From NCBI GenBank assembly GCA_021029095.1, contig JAJOHG010000042.1, forward strand, positions 217,553-281,552: a DNA stretch of 64,000 nucleotides, given 5' to 3'. Positions 1-11,058 of the stretch are shown here, piece after piece (the first letter of the stretch is position 1; each line of letters starts with the position of its first letter). The DNA is from Phellopilus nigrolimitatus. Lineage: Eukaryota; Basidiomycota; Agaricomycetes; Hymenochaetales; Hymenochaetaceae. A program made the translations under genes and the position numbers. A model generated the notes under the pieces. The model did no database searches, was not told the origin of the DNA, and saw only the letters and a list, made by a program, of their open reading frames with translations.

Positions 1-1240
1 TAAAGTAGTATATATATGTGGAATCACTCTGGGACAAGTTCAAATTGCCAGGCTACGGAATTACGGTGGCCAAATACGCACCCAGAGCGAAACGACTTTC
101 TCCGCCTACCGTATGCGCACACTCCATAAATGCGCATTCACACATGATTGGCAATTGCGCTGTCGAAGAAGGAGTGTGTGATGCACGCATCCCTCCGATT
201 GCATGCAGCTCAAGCGCAAATTTCACGTTGACTAGGCCCGTTCACCAATCTCCACATGCAGGACACTACAATTTCCATGTGTCAGCAGTCCCATTCCTTT
301 AAGTTGAGTGAGAGACCACCTTTCCGTATGGCATGTTACAATTCCTTCTTTTTTTATTGCCAAGTAGTGGGTTCAAGCGCCTGGCGGGGACGGAGTTTAG
401 CACGCGCTTCTCGTTTAGCTTGTTCTCAGGCTGTATGGCAGTGAGCTAGGGATGGCTATTTCAGGCTTTATGTTTCGGTTGGTAAACTCGCATCGATTTC
501 CTGCCTGTTCGCTCTAGAGAGAAACACAAACATATCTGCAATCATTTGCAGACATGTTTGAGCAAACACCGTGGTGCATAGCGATTGTTTCTGGACTTCG
601 AGATGCATCGCAGAAGTGTGAATAACGACGGAAGGCCAATGGCTGGGCGGCGTATCGGTTATGTATACGAATGCAACTGAGGCGGGTAAGCTCTTTCCAC
701 TCGCAATTCTATACCTCGGTTCTTCTGACCTTCTCCTCAGTAAATATATCTTTCTTCTTCCATTCGAGTTATTATATTCCGTAAACTTGAAGTGGACTTC
801 CAACGTGTCAAAAACATATATTCCTAACGTCTTCTGTCGAATCTGCGGTTCGGACTGCAGTTCCAAAACCGAGCAAGAGTTGCCAACATGTCGAGTTGGG
901 GACATCCTGCGTTTGAAAACGGACCAAGAGGTGGTTCTCACCGTTACAATGCAAAAACTTCCTCCGGGGTGAGCGGACAAACAACGGGGAAAAAACTGCA
1001 TCTTTTTTACGGAAAGTGAAGAGATTTCCGGATGAATCAAAGAAAATCCGTGCCTGTACCCAAATCATGCCCATAAGCATAGGCTCGAGTTGTCTCTATC
1101 ATACCTTCCGGTTGAAGAACTCGTACTGGTTAAAAAATGTATAGGCAGAGGATTCGGTCTGGACCAACTTGGTTTTCGTCCAGGGGAGAATTCGCACTTT
1201 TTGTTTTTGCGTCGGCGGCCGAAAAAAGAGAGAAAAAAAA
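1..1240. other. no recognisable gene
   Basis: Open frames exist on both strands. The longest is a 190-codon frame on the minus strand, 468-1040, which lacks an ATG at its 5' end. None shows a known motif, a convincing exon structure or a domain. I see no gene here that I can support. Confidence 0.4.
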
Positions 1241-1248
1241 AATCGGCC

Positions 1249-1257
1249 TTATCTGAT
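1249..1257 (-). promoter_or_regulatory. iron-GATA-type site (ATCAGATAA)
   Basis: Read on the minus strand this is ATCAGATAA, a perfect match to the ATCWGATAA consensus bound by fungal iron-responsive GATA repressors (Urbs1/SRE/SreA family). It lies about 400 bp upstream of the siderophore transporter start. Binding is inferred, not shown. Confidence 0.5.
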
Positions 1258-1457
1258 CTGCTTTCGATTGTCCTTGGCGTGTGTTCGTTTTATCCTCCCC
1301 TTTTGAATTTATTTGAATTGGTGTTCGCGTATGCTCTTTGGCAGCTCATTGACGTGTTGCATGCTCTATTATGTACATAACGGAAGTAAAACAAAAAGGT
1401 AGAATGTTCGTGTATTAGTATCTGATTAGATGGAGAGCAAGTAACAAAAATAGCGTT

Positions 1458-1466
1458 TTATCTGAT
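1458..1466 (-). promoter_or_regulatory. iron-GATA-type site (ATCAGATAA)
   Basis: A second perfect ATCAGATAA on the minus strand, about 195 bp before the transporter ATG. Two 8-of-9 matches flank it, at 1419-1427 (minus strand) and 1500-1508 (ATTAGATAA, plus strand). Four sites within 260 bp upstream of an iron-uptake gene fit repression by an iron-sensing GATA factor when iron is plentiful. Confidence 0.55.
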
Positions 1467-1658
1467 AAGTTCAGGGACGCATGGCGTGTGAAGCATTTGA
1501 TTAGATAAATTTTGATGCGTGTAATCGGTGTTGCGCAAGCCTTGTGCTCGTCGAGCACCGCACGATGGCACCAAACCCTTACCGCCCCTTGCCCCAGAAG
1601 TACTTCAAGGGTCTGTCCACACCGCTCCTTTCTTTCTACCATCACTGACGCCCGCTCG

Positions 1659-4600
1659 ATGTCTTCCGGATTTGACAAAAAAGACGCAGACAGCGAGCGC
1701 GGGCCCGATGTGTCCGCGTCAGAGACAGATGGCCTGCCCGTGCTCGATGCGCGCACCCAGGACGAGGTTGCGCAAGAAGTAGATGCGCACGTCGGTGTCA
1801 AGCGTGTCGAGGCTGCAGAAAAGGTGCACGGCCGTTACTCGAAGTGGACGCTCTTCGTCTCGTGCGTTCGCACCCTTTCTATATCTTCCGCGCCAAACTG
1901 CTCACAGGAGGAACCAGGCTAGGCCTTGCGTCGTACATATATTCGCTAGACAGTTCTACGACTAGCAACTACCTGTCCTTCGCTGCGTCTTCCTTTGGCG
2001 AGCACTCTCTCATCTCATCTGTCGCGGTCGCGCAGTCCGTTATCGGTGCGTCCCGCTCATCTCTTTCCTTGCATACTCTGATGTTCTTCTCCCGTCAACC
2101 AGTTGCCGTTGGCAAGCCTGTCATCGCCAAAGTTGCGGATGTCACCTCCCGCGCGTACGCCTACCTCGGTGTCTGTACGTCATCTCTCCATCCCTTCTCC
2201 CCTCTTCGCCTTTCGACTCCTATCACTTAACTCGCTCTCCTAAATAACGCGGGCGCTTACCCTGTCTTCTGGCGAACAGTGATCTTCTATGTCGTCGGCT
2301 ACATAGTTATCGCCAGCGCCCAAAGCATCGGGACCATCGCGGGCGGTATCATCGTCTACGCTGTGTGAGTACAGTCTGTTCGTCTTTCTTCCATCATTTC
2401 CCCTTTTCCATCCCTTGCTCTGGGTTTAGACTCTATATAGAGATCGATTAAGGCACTTGAGCGCATGATAGACTCTCGGACACTGTGCGCCACAAGCCAT
2501 GAGGTCGAAAGACTAGCTTCTTGCTTTTCCTTTTGCACGCCACCTGAAAGAATGCGAATGCTGACAAATTTTCTCTCGTCTGTCCCAACTATATAACCTG
2601 TTGCGGTTCGATACGACGCGATGGCCATTGATCGCACTACTCGAAACGTCGACGCTATGGATCGCGCTGGAACAGAGGATACACGTACGTCTTATACTCA
2701 ACCATTTCATCTTTCTTGCGGTATTGATTTTACGTTTCTTTCCTCCGTCCCCGATGATATAGTGGCCTGCAGCTCCTCACGCAGATCATCATTGCAGATC
2801 TGACAACGCTCAAATGGCGCGGGCTTGTTTCCTCGCTCACCTCCATGCCCTTCGTCATCAACGGCTTCATCGGGCCCAACATCTCCGCCGCCGTATTGGC
2901 CCGGAGCGGTTGGCGTTGGGGGTGTATGTGTCGTTTCCAAATCCTTTCGTGCTTTGTTAAGAGGATGCTGACATCTCCTCTTTCCTTTTTAACGCATGCA
3001 GACGGCATGTTTGCGATCCTCGTCCCCGCGACACTGCTCCCACTCATTGTCACCCTCTTCTGGGCCGAGCGCAAGGCGCGCCGTGTCGGCCTCGTTGATA
3101 CTACCCTCGCGCAGGATGGCGTAGGTCGGCTTGTAATCGGTGCGTCATTACGTCTTTCTGTTTCTCTTTATTTGTATTCTTACCAGTTGGATCTTATCAT
3201 GTTATTCTTCGATGATTTTCTCGTATGACGCACCCTTGTCTGGATCGGAAAATGTACCCGGGAACAGCCCCTGCGAAGACGTTTCTCGCGGGTGTGCGCC
3301 GTACAGCGGGCCAGCTGGACCTTATCGGACTCGTCCTTCTTGGCGCCGGCGTCTCGCTCATCCTCCTTCCGCTTACACTCGCAGTGAAGGCGAAGAACGA
3401 GTGGAGGAACCGTAAGTCATATCATCGTTTGTTTCTGTCAATCTTGCCTCTGATTGCTCAATACGAATTTCAGCCTCCATGATTGCGATGCTCGTCGTCG
3501 GCGGTGTGCTATTGATTCTCTTTGCCGTCTGGGACCTTTGTTTCGCGAGCCGCCCCGTCATCGCGCCGCGTTTCATGCGTAACCGCTCCGTCGTGCTCCC
3601 CAGTCTCATCGGGTTCTTTGACTTCGTGAATGCGCCCTGCTCCCTGATCTTCTTACTGATGTTTAACGCGACACTGGCAGATGAGTTTCTACCTCACCTA
3701 CGTCTACCTCTACTCGTTTGTGCTCGTCGTCAAGCCCTGGTCCGTCCTCGACGCGACGTACTTCAACCAGGCGCAGAGCATTGCGCTCACCGTGTTCGGC
3801 TTCGCTGCTGGCGTTGGCATGTGGTACACTCGCCGGTACAAGAACATACTCGTGATTGGGCTGGTCATTCGTCTACTGTGCGTTTTCAACCTTGTCTTTT
3901 TTATGATGGTATTGCTGACACGGCCATTCGTCTTCTTATAGGGGCGTCGGCCTCATGATACACTCGCGCGGTGCCTTAGCTAACACAACAGAGTTAGTAT
4001 TTACGCAGATCCTCCAAGGTCTCGGCGGAGGCATGGCCGCGGCCTCGAGTCAGGTCGGTGCGCAGGCGTCCGTCCCACACGTTGATGTCGCGATGGTGAC
4101 AGCCGTGGTGCTCTTGCTCACGGAGATAGGCGGGGCCGTCGGGAGCGCAATCGGTCAGCTCTCATTTTGCTCCCCCGCGCTATTGTGGCACTGGGTGCAC
4201 GGTTGACTTACAACTTTCCGTGCAGCGGGCGCAATCTGGACGAGCACGATGCCGGAGAAGCTCGCAGCCGCGCTTCCCCAGCTCAGCGCGGACGAGCGCG
4301 CGGCGCTCTTCGGGAGCATCACCGACGTGCTCCAGTACCCGCGCGGCAGTCCAATCCGCGAGGGCGTCATCAGCGGTACGTCCCCGTTCCTTCGTGTGCT
4401 TTCGTCTTGTACTCATTCGCTCCTTGATTCTTCTCTATTCTTAATTCCTCCACGATATATTTGTCATCGGCAGCGTACGACGACACGATGAAGGTGATGG
4501 TCATCACGGCGACCGGGCTTTCCGTCGTTCCAATCCTGCTAGCGCTCTTCATGCCGAACTGGTACCTCGGCGACACGCAAAACGCGGTCGACGCCGCCGC

Positions 4601-4664
4601 GCTCGACGGCGAGGTGCGCTACGGCGATGCTGACTCAGACGGGCCCGTGAGCGTGCGGGACTAA
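1659..4664 (+). CDS. siderophore-iron transporter (MFS, SIT family)
   Basis: Plasma-membrane proton symporter of the major facilitator superfamily that takes up ferric siderophores, of the MirB/Sit1/Arn type. I place 13 exons: 1659-1861, 1918-2045, 2103-2174, 2280-2364, 2676-2684, 2763-2923, 3002-3139, 3268-3411, 3474-3625, 3681-3877, 3942-4153, 4226-4375 and 4474-4664. They total 1842 nt, or 613 residues, as usual for the family. The acidic N-terminal tail leads into KWTLF and the first membrane helix (YIYSLD). Family motifs include GYTGLQLLTQ, KWRGL, GFIGPNIS, YLTYVYLYSF and LQGLGGGM. The ATG at 1659 is chosen because the tail from MSSGFDKK looks typical; an in-frame upstream codon at 1512 is possible. 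The C-terminus ends in a hydrophilic acidic tail. Iron-GATA-like sites lie upstream. The gene appears intact and all introns are GT-AG. Confidence 0.92.
2676..2684 (+). other. 9-nt microexon of the siderophore transporter
   Basis: Nine bases, AGGATACAC, lie between an acceptor (aacag) and a donor (gtacgt). Joined to the phase-2 exon before and the exon after, they supply V-G-Y-T and restore the conserved segment AVGYTGLQLLTQ. Skipping the exon would keep the frame but delete three residues of this motif. The flanking introns are 311 and 78 nt. Confidence 0.75.
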
Positions 4665-5392
4665 ACGAAATGACTTCTGGGATTTCGAAGTTGGTGGAAT
4701 ATGTACAAGTTCCTGCAGAGCTGGTGATTTTAATCATATTTCTCTCTCTTCGAGTTTATAGAATACTAAGCCGCATTGATTATGAAGATAGTTGCATACA
4801 GATTATTTCTCTTGGGCGTGCGAGTTTCGGTGTAATCATCGAAGAGAGTTATTGCCGATCAAGCGAGTCACCGATTCAAGACCGGATGTCCCGGCCTGCA
4901 TTGGATGATGTCAGGAGTATGATGGAGGCTGCTGGAGTTTATCAATGACGGTGGCGATTGAATCCCAATAAGGATACGATTTCCATTTTAGACTAGAAGA
5001 TTGAAATAATCAGAAGATGATCAGTCATCAACTACCTGTCAGCGACATACCGAGTCCTGCTCGTGAATATTGAACACCTCGACTCATCGTTGCTTTGGGA
5101 AGTCCAGAACACTCTGAGTTTGCATGATTACCTTTGAAGGCCTAGGGCCCTTTGCATAGCGCCAAGACACTGAAGTTTCAAATAGCAACGCCAACCTGAA
5201 GACGGGTATGCCATCGCCTGCTGCCTGAAACCAGATGACTCTATCAAATCTTCGAGACTTACAAACAAATATTCTTTCTAAAACCTTGCTTATTCAATTC
5301 TATGTCAATTCTATGTCGTAAGTGTCTTGCGTACCATATATAACATCTATTGGATTTTCGGATTGGGCACATCTGCGATTAAGGTGATAAGG

Positions 5393-6691
5393 ATGGCCAA
5401 GGTGTTCCTTCTGGGTGCGACGGGCTACATTGGAGGTACGTCTTTCCGACACTTCTCTGGTAAACTAAACATTTGACTATCACAACAGGCTCTCTCCTCG
5501 TTTCTCTGAGTAAAGCATACCCAGACATCGTTTTCACTGCGCTCGTCCGCTCTGAATCTGACTTCTCCGCCATCCGCGCAGCGGGTGCAACGCCCGTGCA
5601 CGGCAGCTTCTCCGACCACGGCCTGATCGCGGACCTTTCGGCGGCCGCAGACATCGTCGTGAATGCCGCGGACAGCGATGATGTGGCGCTCTTGAACGTA
5701 ATCTTGCGTGGCCTGCGCCGGAGGAAGGAGGAGGGCCGGGGAGTGGGAGCGTTCATCCAAACGAGTGGGGGTATGATATTCATGGACGACAAAAGGGATG
5801 GGAGGTACGACCCGAGCCTGAAAATTTGGACTGTACGTCATGGCCAGTTTTGCTTTGTGCACTCCTCTCAATTACAGTGGTTTTTGCGCAGGACTCCGAG
5901 GAGGATATACGATCCCTGAAGACGACAATGTATCACGGCCAGGTCGATATACCGTAATTTGCTTTTCAGCCTTTCTTGATAGCATTGTTACGAGCATTTT
6001 CTGTGTTTCAGGTTAATGAAGGCGTCGGAAGAGGGATACGTCAATTCCTTCATCGTATGCCCGGTGATCGTTTACGGCAGGGGCTCCGGGCCCGTCAAGC
6101 AGGATCCCCTTTTATTCCGGTATATCCTCTTGAACAAGCAGATCTCCGAGCGCAAGGAAATGCTCTTCGTCGGCGAGGGCAGTAACGTGAATAATGTCGT
6201 AAGTCCATTCTTATTGAGACGCTTGTTCGTTTAAATTTCTCGCTCAAACGCTCTGCGCAGGTCCACATTGACGATCTCGTCGAAGCGTACCACCTGATCT
6301 TTAGAACTGCGCACGCCGCCGGCTCGGCGCTCTTGCCTTCTAGCCCGTACTCGCGCTACTACATCGTAAGCGCGGCCCAGGTGAACTGGAAGACGCTCGC
6401 GTCGCTCTTGGCCATCGCGCTCCACAAACGTGGCCTCGTCAAATCCTCTGTCCCAGTCAGCGTCGCGTATGAGAACGCGGGTTCCACAGCCATGTAAGTT
6501 ATCTGCGGTCCTATTTTCTTTCACTTCCGGCCATATTTTTATTGAGAACATTCCTTTTGATTCCAAATAGGCTTATGTCGAGTAACACGAATACGCTAGC
6601 TAAGCGCCTGCTGGATCTCAGCTGGAAGCCACAACACGTGGAGCTCTCTGAGAATACATTCCACGATGACGTGGACGCCGCGCTGAAGTAA
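5393..6691 (+). CDS. NAD(P)-binding Rossmann-fold protein, epimerase/NmrA-like (copy 1)
   Basis: Extended short-chain dehydrogenase-type protein of the kind annotated in fungi as NAD(P)-binding or NAD-dependent epimerase-like; its substrate is unknown. Six exons (5393-5435, 5489-5832, 5892-5953, 6012-6198, 6261-6493, 6571-6691) give 329 residues. The N-terminus MAKVFLLGATGYIGG is the glycine-rich dinucleotide-binding loop. It is followed by ALVRSESD at the end of the second strand, IVVNAAD, and a conserved GAFIQTSGG. YGRGSGPVK and VVHIDDLVEAY further on are typical of the family. No classic YxxxK was seen, so a regulatory or atypical role is possible. The reading frame is intact and all introns are GT-AG. 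It is the best preserved member of three related genes in the window. Confidence 0.85.
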
Positions 6692-7387
6692 TTATAGGAC
6701 CTCTTCGTATGAAGTGCGAAGCGTGATCAAGCCCTTAGAAGCTTGGATTGCAATTCCTTGGATTCAGGATAGTCGGGACGTCGAATCTGACTATTGAGGT
6801 TGTATACCACGATATGAATGGCGAAACATATATGTTGACATTCGGCATTTCCCTGATTGACTTCATGATTGAAATATCATGTTTGATATACAACAGTGCC
6901 CTCCTTACCCGCGTTCTCAGTTGGAATTCGTGAAGAAAGCATAGGCAGGGCTATCTTCGTATGCGAAATATCGATTTGGCGATGATGAATGTCTGAAAAA
7001 AACGAGTAAAGGGTAGAGAGAGTGATGGAGCGTGTCCAAGACTGAAGTAGATAAAGGATGAAGGTGAATGCATATACTTGAAGCAACAAGAACTGTCTGG
7101 GGCGGCGCGAGTGACCCGGTTTCCTCGGTTCGGGATTAGCCGTTCGGCTTTTGACGTGTAAGAATCCTCCAACGTCCGCCACGCTAGGCTGAGCTTCAAG
7201 ACGGGTCTCGCACCATCGTCTGTATAAACGCCTAGATGGCTTTGTCGAGTCTTCGAGACTTACGAGCAAATCTGCTTTCTAACACTTTGCTTCCTGGCTC
7301 CTGCGTTAACGACCGCTCGTAAACGTCCTGCGTGCTGCATACAAAAGTAATGCATTTTCAAATTGTGTACATTGGTGGCAGAAGGGG

Positions 7388-8620
7388 ATGGCTAACGTGT
7401 TCCTCCTGGTTGCGACAGGCTATATCGGAGGTGCGCCCTTAGATGCTTTGACAGAAAATATACATTTACCTACCCCGCCAGGCTCCCTCATCGTTTCTCT
7501 GAGTAAAGCATACTCAAACACCGTTTTCACCGCGCTCGTCCGCTCTGAATCTGACTTCTCCGCCATCCGCACAGTGGGTGTGACGCCCGCACGCGGCAAC
7601 TTCTCCAACCACGACCTTAACAAGGACCTTTCGGCGGCTGTCGTGGATGCCGCGGATAAGGACAATGTAGCGCTCTCGAATGCGATATGCGTAGTCTGAG
7701 CTGGAGGAAGGAGCGTCGGAGCGTCGGTGCGTTTATCCAGATCAGCGAGGGTACAATATTTATGGACAATAATAAGGACGGATTATACGACCAGAATCTG
7801 AAAATTTGGATTGTGAGTTATCATTTTCCTTTTTGCTCTATCACTGACGTGGTGGATAGTTTTCTAAGGACTTTGAGGGGGCCATAAGTTCCCTGACGAC
7901 ACCGATGCATCACGGTCAGGTCGATGTACCGTATGTTCTGCTTTCTCATGCTTATATTCGCAAATTACGATCTTGTCTTTTTGGACTAATGAAGGCTTTG
8001 GAAGAGGAATACGGCAACTCCCCCATCATATGCCCGCAAATCGTCTACAGTTAGGGCTTTGGGCCCGTCAAACGCGATGCCCTTTTCTTCCGGTATATCC
8101 TCTTGAACAGAAGATCTCCGAGCACAAGGAGATATTCTACGTCGGCGAGAGCAGTAACGTGAACAACATTGTGAGCTCGAACTCGTTGACACACGTACCA
8201 ATTCATTTTTCTCACTTAAAATCTCAAATGTTCAGGTCCGTGTCGGCAACCTCGTCGAAGCGTGTCGCCTTTTTCCAAGCTTGTGTTCGCTGCCGGCTCC
8301 GTGCTCCTACCTTCGAGCCGTACACGCGCTAATACATTGTCAGCGCGATCCCGGTCAACTGGAAGACACTTTCGTTACTCTTCGCCATTGCAGTCCACAG
8401 TCGCGGCCTCGTCAAGTTTCCTGCTCAGCATTGCGTACGAGGATGCGGGATTCACCGCCATGTGAGCCATGCGCTTTCGTTCTCAGTCATAACGACGAAT
8501 GTGACACTTTCTTCTTGAGGTACATGCCAAAGAATACTGCTATGCTGCCTAGGGTTAGCTGTGCCTCGTGCGTCGCCGTTCACACGAAAGTCCGCACAAA
8601 GGCAATGCGGTCAACTCTCC
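7388..8620 (+). pseudogene. broken copy 2 of the NAD(P)-binding protein
   Basis: Starts MANVFLLVATGYIGG and aligns with copy 1 through ALVRSESDFSAIR. The frame is lost in the segment matching LRGLRRRKEEGRG (near 7690). The segment that reads VYGRGSGPVK in copy 1 has a TAG at 8053-8055, and further changes follow in the last exons. The end can be followed to about 8620 by the YMPKNTAM segment, which matches YMAKNTAM in copy 3. The intron positions are kept, so this is a decayed DNA-level duplicate. It could yield only truncated protein. Confidence 0.85.
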
Positions 8621-8844
8621 ACTTTCAAGCTCAGTCTAATTCACCTACAATTTCAATAACCACTCTTTCGCGGTCTTATGCAGTTTAACAACTTGTATTT
8701 GGATATAATATGATATTTCTCTGTCACTCCGTCAATTATCTACAATTTTCCTCTTACGTTCTGGGTCTTCTGGATGAAGAAGCCACTGGCTGTGTTGGAA
8801 GACTTGATGGTTGCGGAGGATGAATCCTGTATCCACGATTATAG

Positions 8845-9919
8845 TTACTTGTACGTTGCGAGGAACATTTCTGCAGCAGACTCCGTGTCGTAAAATATTC
8901 CGCGATCATCAGGGACCCAGTATTCCCCATGTTCTTTATATTCCGTCACAAGCTCATCGAACTCAGTTAGTGCCGAATCTGCAAGCCATCCTTCATGAAC
9001 CATGTCCCGTAGTACTACTTTGCTCCAATATAGGCAACCGCTTCCATTGCAGTCATAATGGTAACAGTGGCGAGCCTTGTTATAAATAAAGTTTGTAAGA
9101 TCCTGTACTGTAAATTCCTTTATTGCCTTGAATCCTCTTCTCAATTCCTCAGGTATAGATTTTGAGAAAATATATTCTTTGTACTGCGCTCTACAAAAAT
9201 AAATCATTACCTTCAAGTATGCATGGTAAATAACCGACCAACTCACTCTATAGTAATATCAACATAATCTTTGCCTGCTTTAACTTGATCATATACCACT
9301 GACGAGAAATTACAGTTATCATCTGTGTAAGGTTTCGACGGGCTTTCGGGATCATCATTTGGCCAGCCGGCATGGACACGCCAGTGAACGAGCTTCTGAT
9401 TATTATTATTTGGGTTGCTCTTGTTCAACGTCGACTTGAGTCCAGTGATGGCAACATATTTAACTACTTTCGAGTTTAAGGTTCTTTGCGTTTCTTTATT
9501 TTTTGCTTTGGAATCTTCCGGAGATATGCGGAGATTTATATTCATTTTTTTCTGTTGGGGCCGTTTTCTGTCGGCTGCTAGGGCATGCTTCGCGGCCTTT
9601 ATTACCTTATTGGCATTCTCTTGCGCCTCTTTATTCTTTACTTTACCAGCATCTTCGATCTCCTTTTCTTTCTGCATGATTATCTCTTCGATTTTCTTTC
9701 GTGCGGCCTCTCTTCTCTTACGTTTTTCGTCTGCTTCTTCTTTCTTTTTCTGTTCTTCAACCTTCATTGATTGGATTTCTTCCGGCGTTAGTTTAAGCCT
9801 CGTGCTTCTGCGGAGCTAGCAATAACCACTAGTTAGGGTCCATATTAGAATGCAATTATATTCAAAATCCTTACATCTGTTGCTGCAGACGTTGGCTGTG
9901 TATGCACTTTGGGGGGCAT
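8845..9919 (-). CDS. lysine-rich orphan protein, possible DUF7770-like C-terminus
   Basis: Three exons on the minus strand (9919-9875, 9815-9247, 9190-8845) join in frame to 319 residues. The N-terminus MPPKVHTQP is followed by RRSTRLKLTPEE, then a charged Lys/Glu-rich stretch that should form a coiled coil (residues about 35-90). A compact C-terminal part carries HWRVHAGWP and CNGSGCLYW. The second of these recalls the GxGCxxW pattern I associate with fungal DUF7770 proteins; this is a weak resemblance. No catalytic motif, signal peptide or membrane helix was seen. The DNA is visibly richer in A+T than its neighbours. A TATA box lies 107 bp upstream. Function unknown. Confidence 0.6.
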
Positions 9920-10025
9920 GTTAAAATAGACAGATTTTGATGTACTTGCTTATAGGTAGTTGCTGTGTGCAATGGATGTGCGATGTTATGTGCGGTTCTG
10001 TGATGTTAACTACCATATGACTCTG

Positions 10026-10033
10026 CTTTTATA
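10026..10033 (-). promoter_or_regulatory. TATA box of the lysine-rich orphan gene
   Basis: TATAAAAG on the minus strand, 107 bp before the ATG at 9919. Confidence 0.5.
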
Positions 10034-10686
10034 CCTTGCTCTATCCACAATTTGTCCTTACAAAATTTGCTTTCCCATTTCTTCCTTTCACCCCTTTTTT
10101 CTGAGTGTGCATTTGTGCAGCGCAAATGTGAAATAATCTTGTTGCAGTTGACAGCGACATGGACGTATTTCCTCACGCAATCAAATGATCTCAGCATAGA
10201 TTCTCCAAAAGGCGAACCTGAAGTAGACCGAACTCAACATAACATAATTAATTTGAACTTGAGAAGTGCAAAACTGAGTACTTCTCAATTTCCACTCAGT
10301 GGAAAGTAGCGCCACCAGAGCCAATAGCGCTGGTTTTTCTGTTTGTTCCCTATCGATCCGGCATTTCTTTCCCCTCCGATGGCCCCGGGTTTCCGAACAA
10401 TAAGTGAAACCTGCAATTCGTGAATGTAACAATGGAAATCGCATATCTCCTTTGGTATAATCCCAATACAATATTATGAAATGACAGACACAAGGCTTCC
10501 AGAGGCCACCAGAAGCACAAGAAAGTGATATTGAGCTCGCGCGACGTGGTGCCACCACGAATCAGTCTCAAATATGAGGATCCCGACAAGAGTTGCGAAT
10601 GATCAAATTTGGCAGTGAGTAGCAAAAGCTGGAGAAAACTTATGTAATATATCTCGTATTGTTTCCCCTCCCCTTTGACGGGTACA

Positions 10687-10935
10687 TTAACTGCGAAGGC
10701 AGGCCATGCGTTCGGGATGGTCACAAGCTCGATCAATACTTTTATAACCATACTGAATTGTGTCAATGAGACTTTTGTTCTTCATGTACCGAGCATCTAG
10801 CATTTGATTCAGTGTCTGCTGGTCATAAGCGTACGAATAAAACGCGCGGGCCGACTTTTTCAACTCCAGGAACTGCGCCGTTACTGTACTCGTGATCGTT
10901 TTTGCCTCAAAACTGTCACGCTGTACCACAAGCAC
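10687..10935 (-). other. possible remnant exon
   Basis: An open frame of about 80 codons without a clear ATG. Its balanced composition (FYSYAYDQQTLNQML, ending in HPERMACLRS) looks more like protein than most frames nearby. It has no recognised family. It could be the last exon of a lost gene or chance. The rest of 9920-11016 shows nothing else. Confidence 0.25.
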
Positions 10936-11016
10936 TGTTTAAAATAGTGGATGTCGCACATGGTCGTTGTCGCGGCCCGTACATCTTCAGACGCCGTCGA
11001 TTACGAATTGTCGACG

Positions 11017-11024
11017 TATAAAAG
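11017..11024 (+). promoter_or_regulatory. TATA box of the GH53 gene
   Basis: TATAAAAG, 35 bp before the ATG at 11059. This spacing would give a very short 5' leader. Confidence 0.6.
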
Positions 11025-11058
11025 CCCAACTATGGACATATAGTGGCCGTATTATAAA

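Larger units (their letters stand above)
5251..8620 (+). repeat. tandem segmental duplication, unit about 2 kb
   Basis: The NAD(P)-binding gene at 5393 and its broken copy at 7388 start 1995 bp apart. Their upstream DNA is also alike: both have a stretch beginning cttcgagacttac (near 5251 and 7252) followed by a shared caaat...ctttctaa block. The duplication therefore covered promoter and gene together. The interval 6692-7387 contains nothing else I recognise. Confidence 0.7.

Noticed and set aside
468..1040. 190-codon minus-strand frame
   Set aside because: No ATG at its 5' end, no motif, no splice structure.
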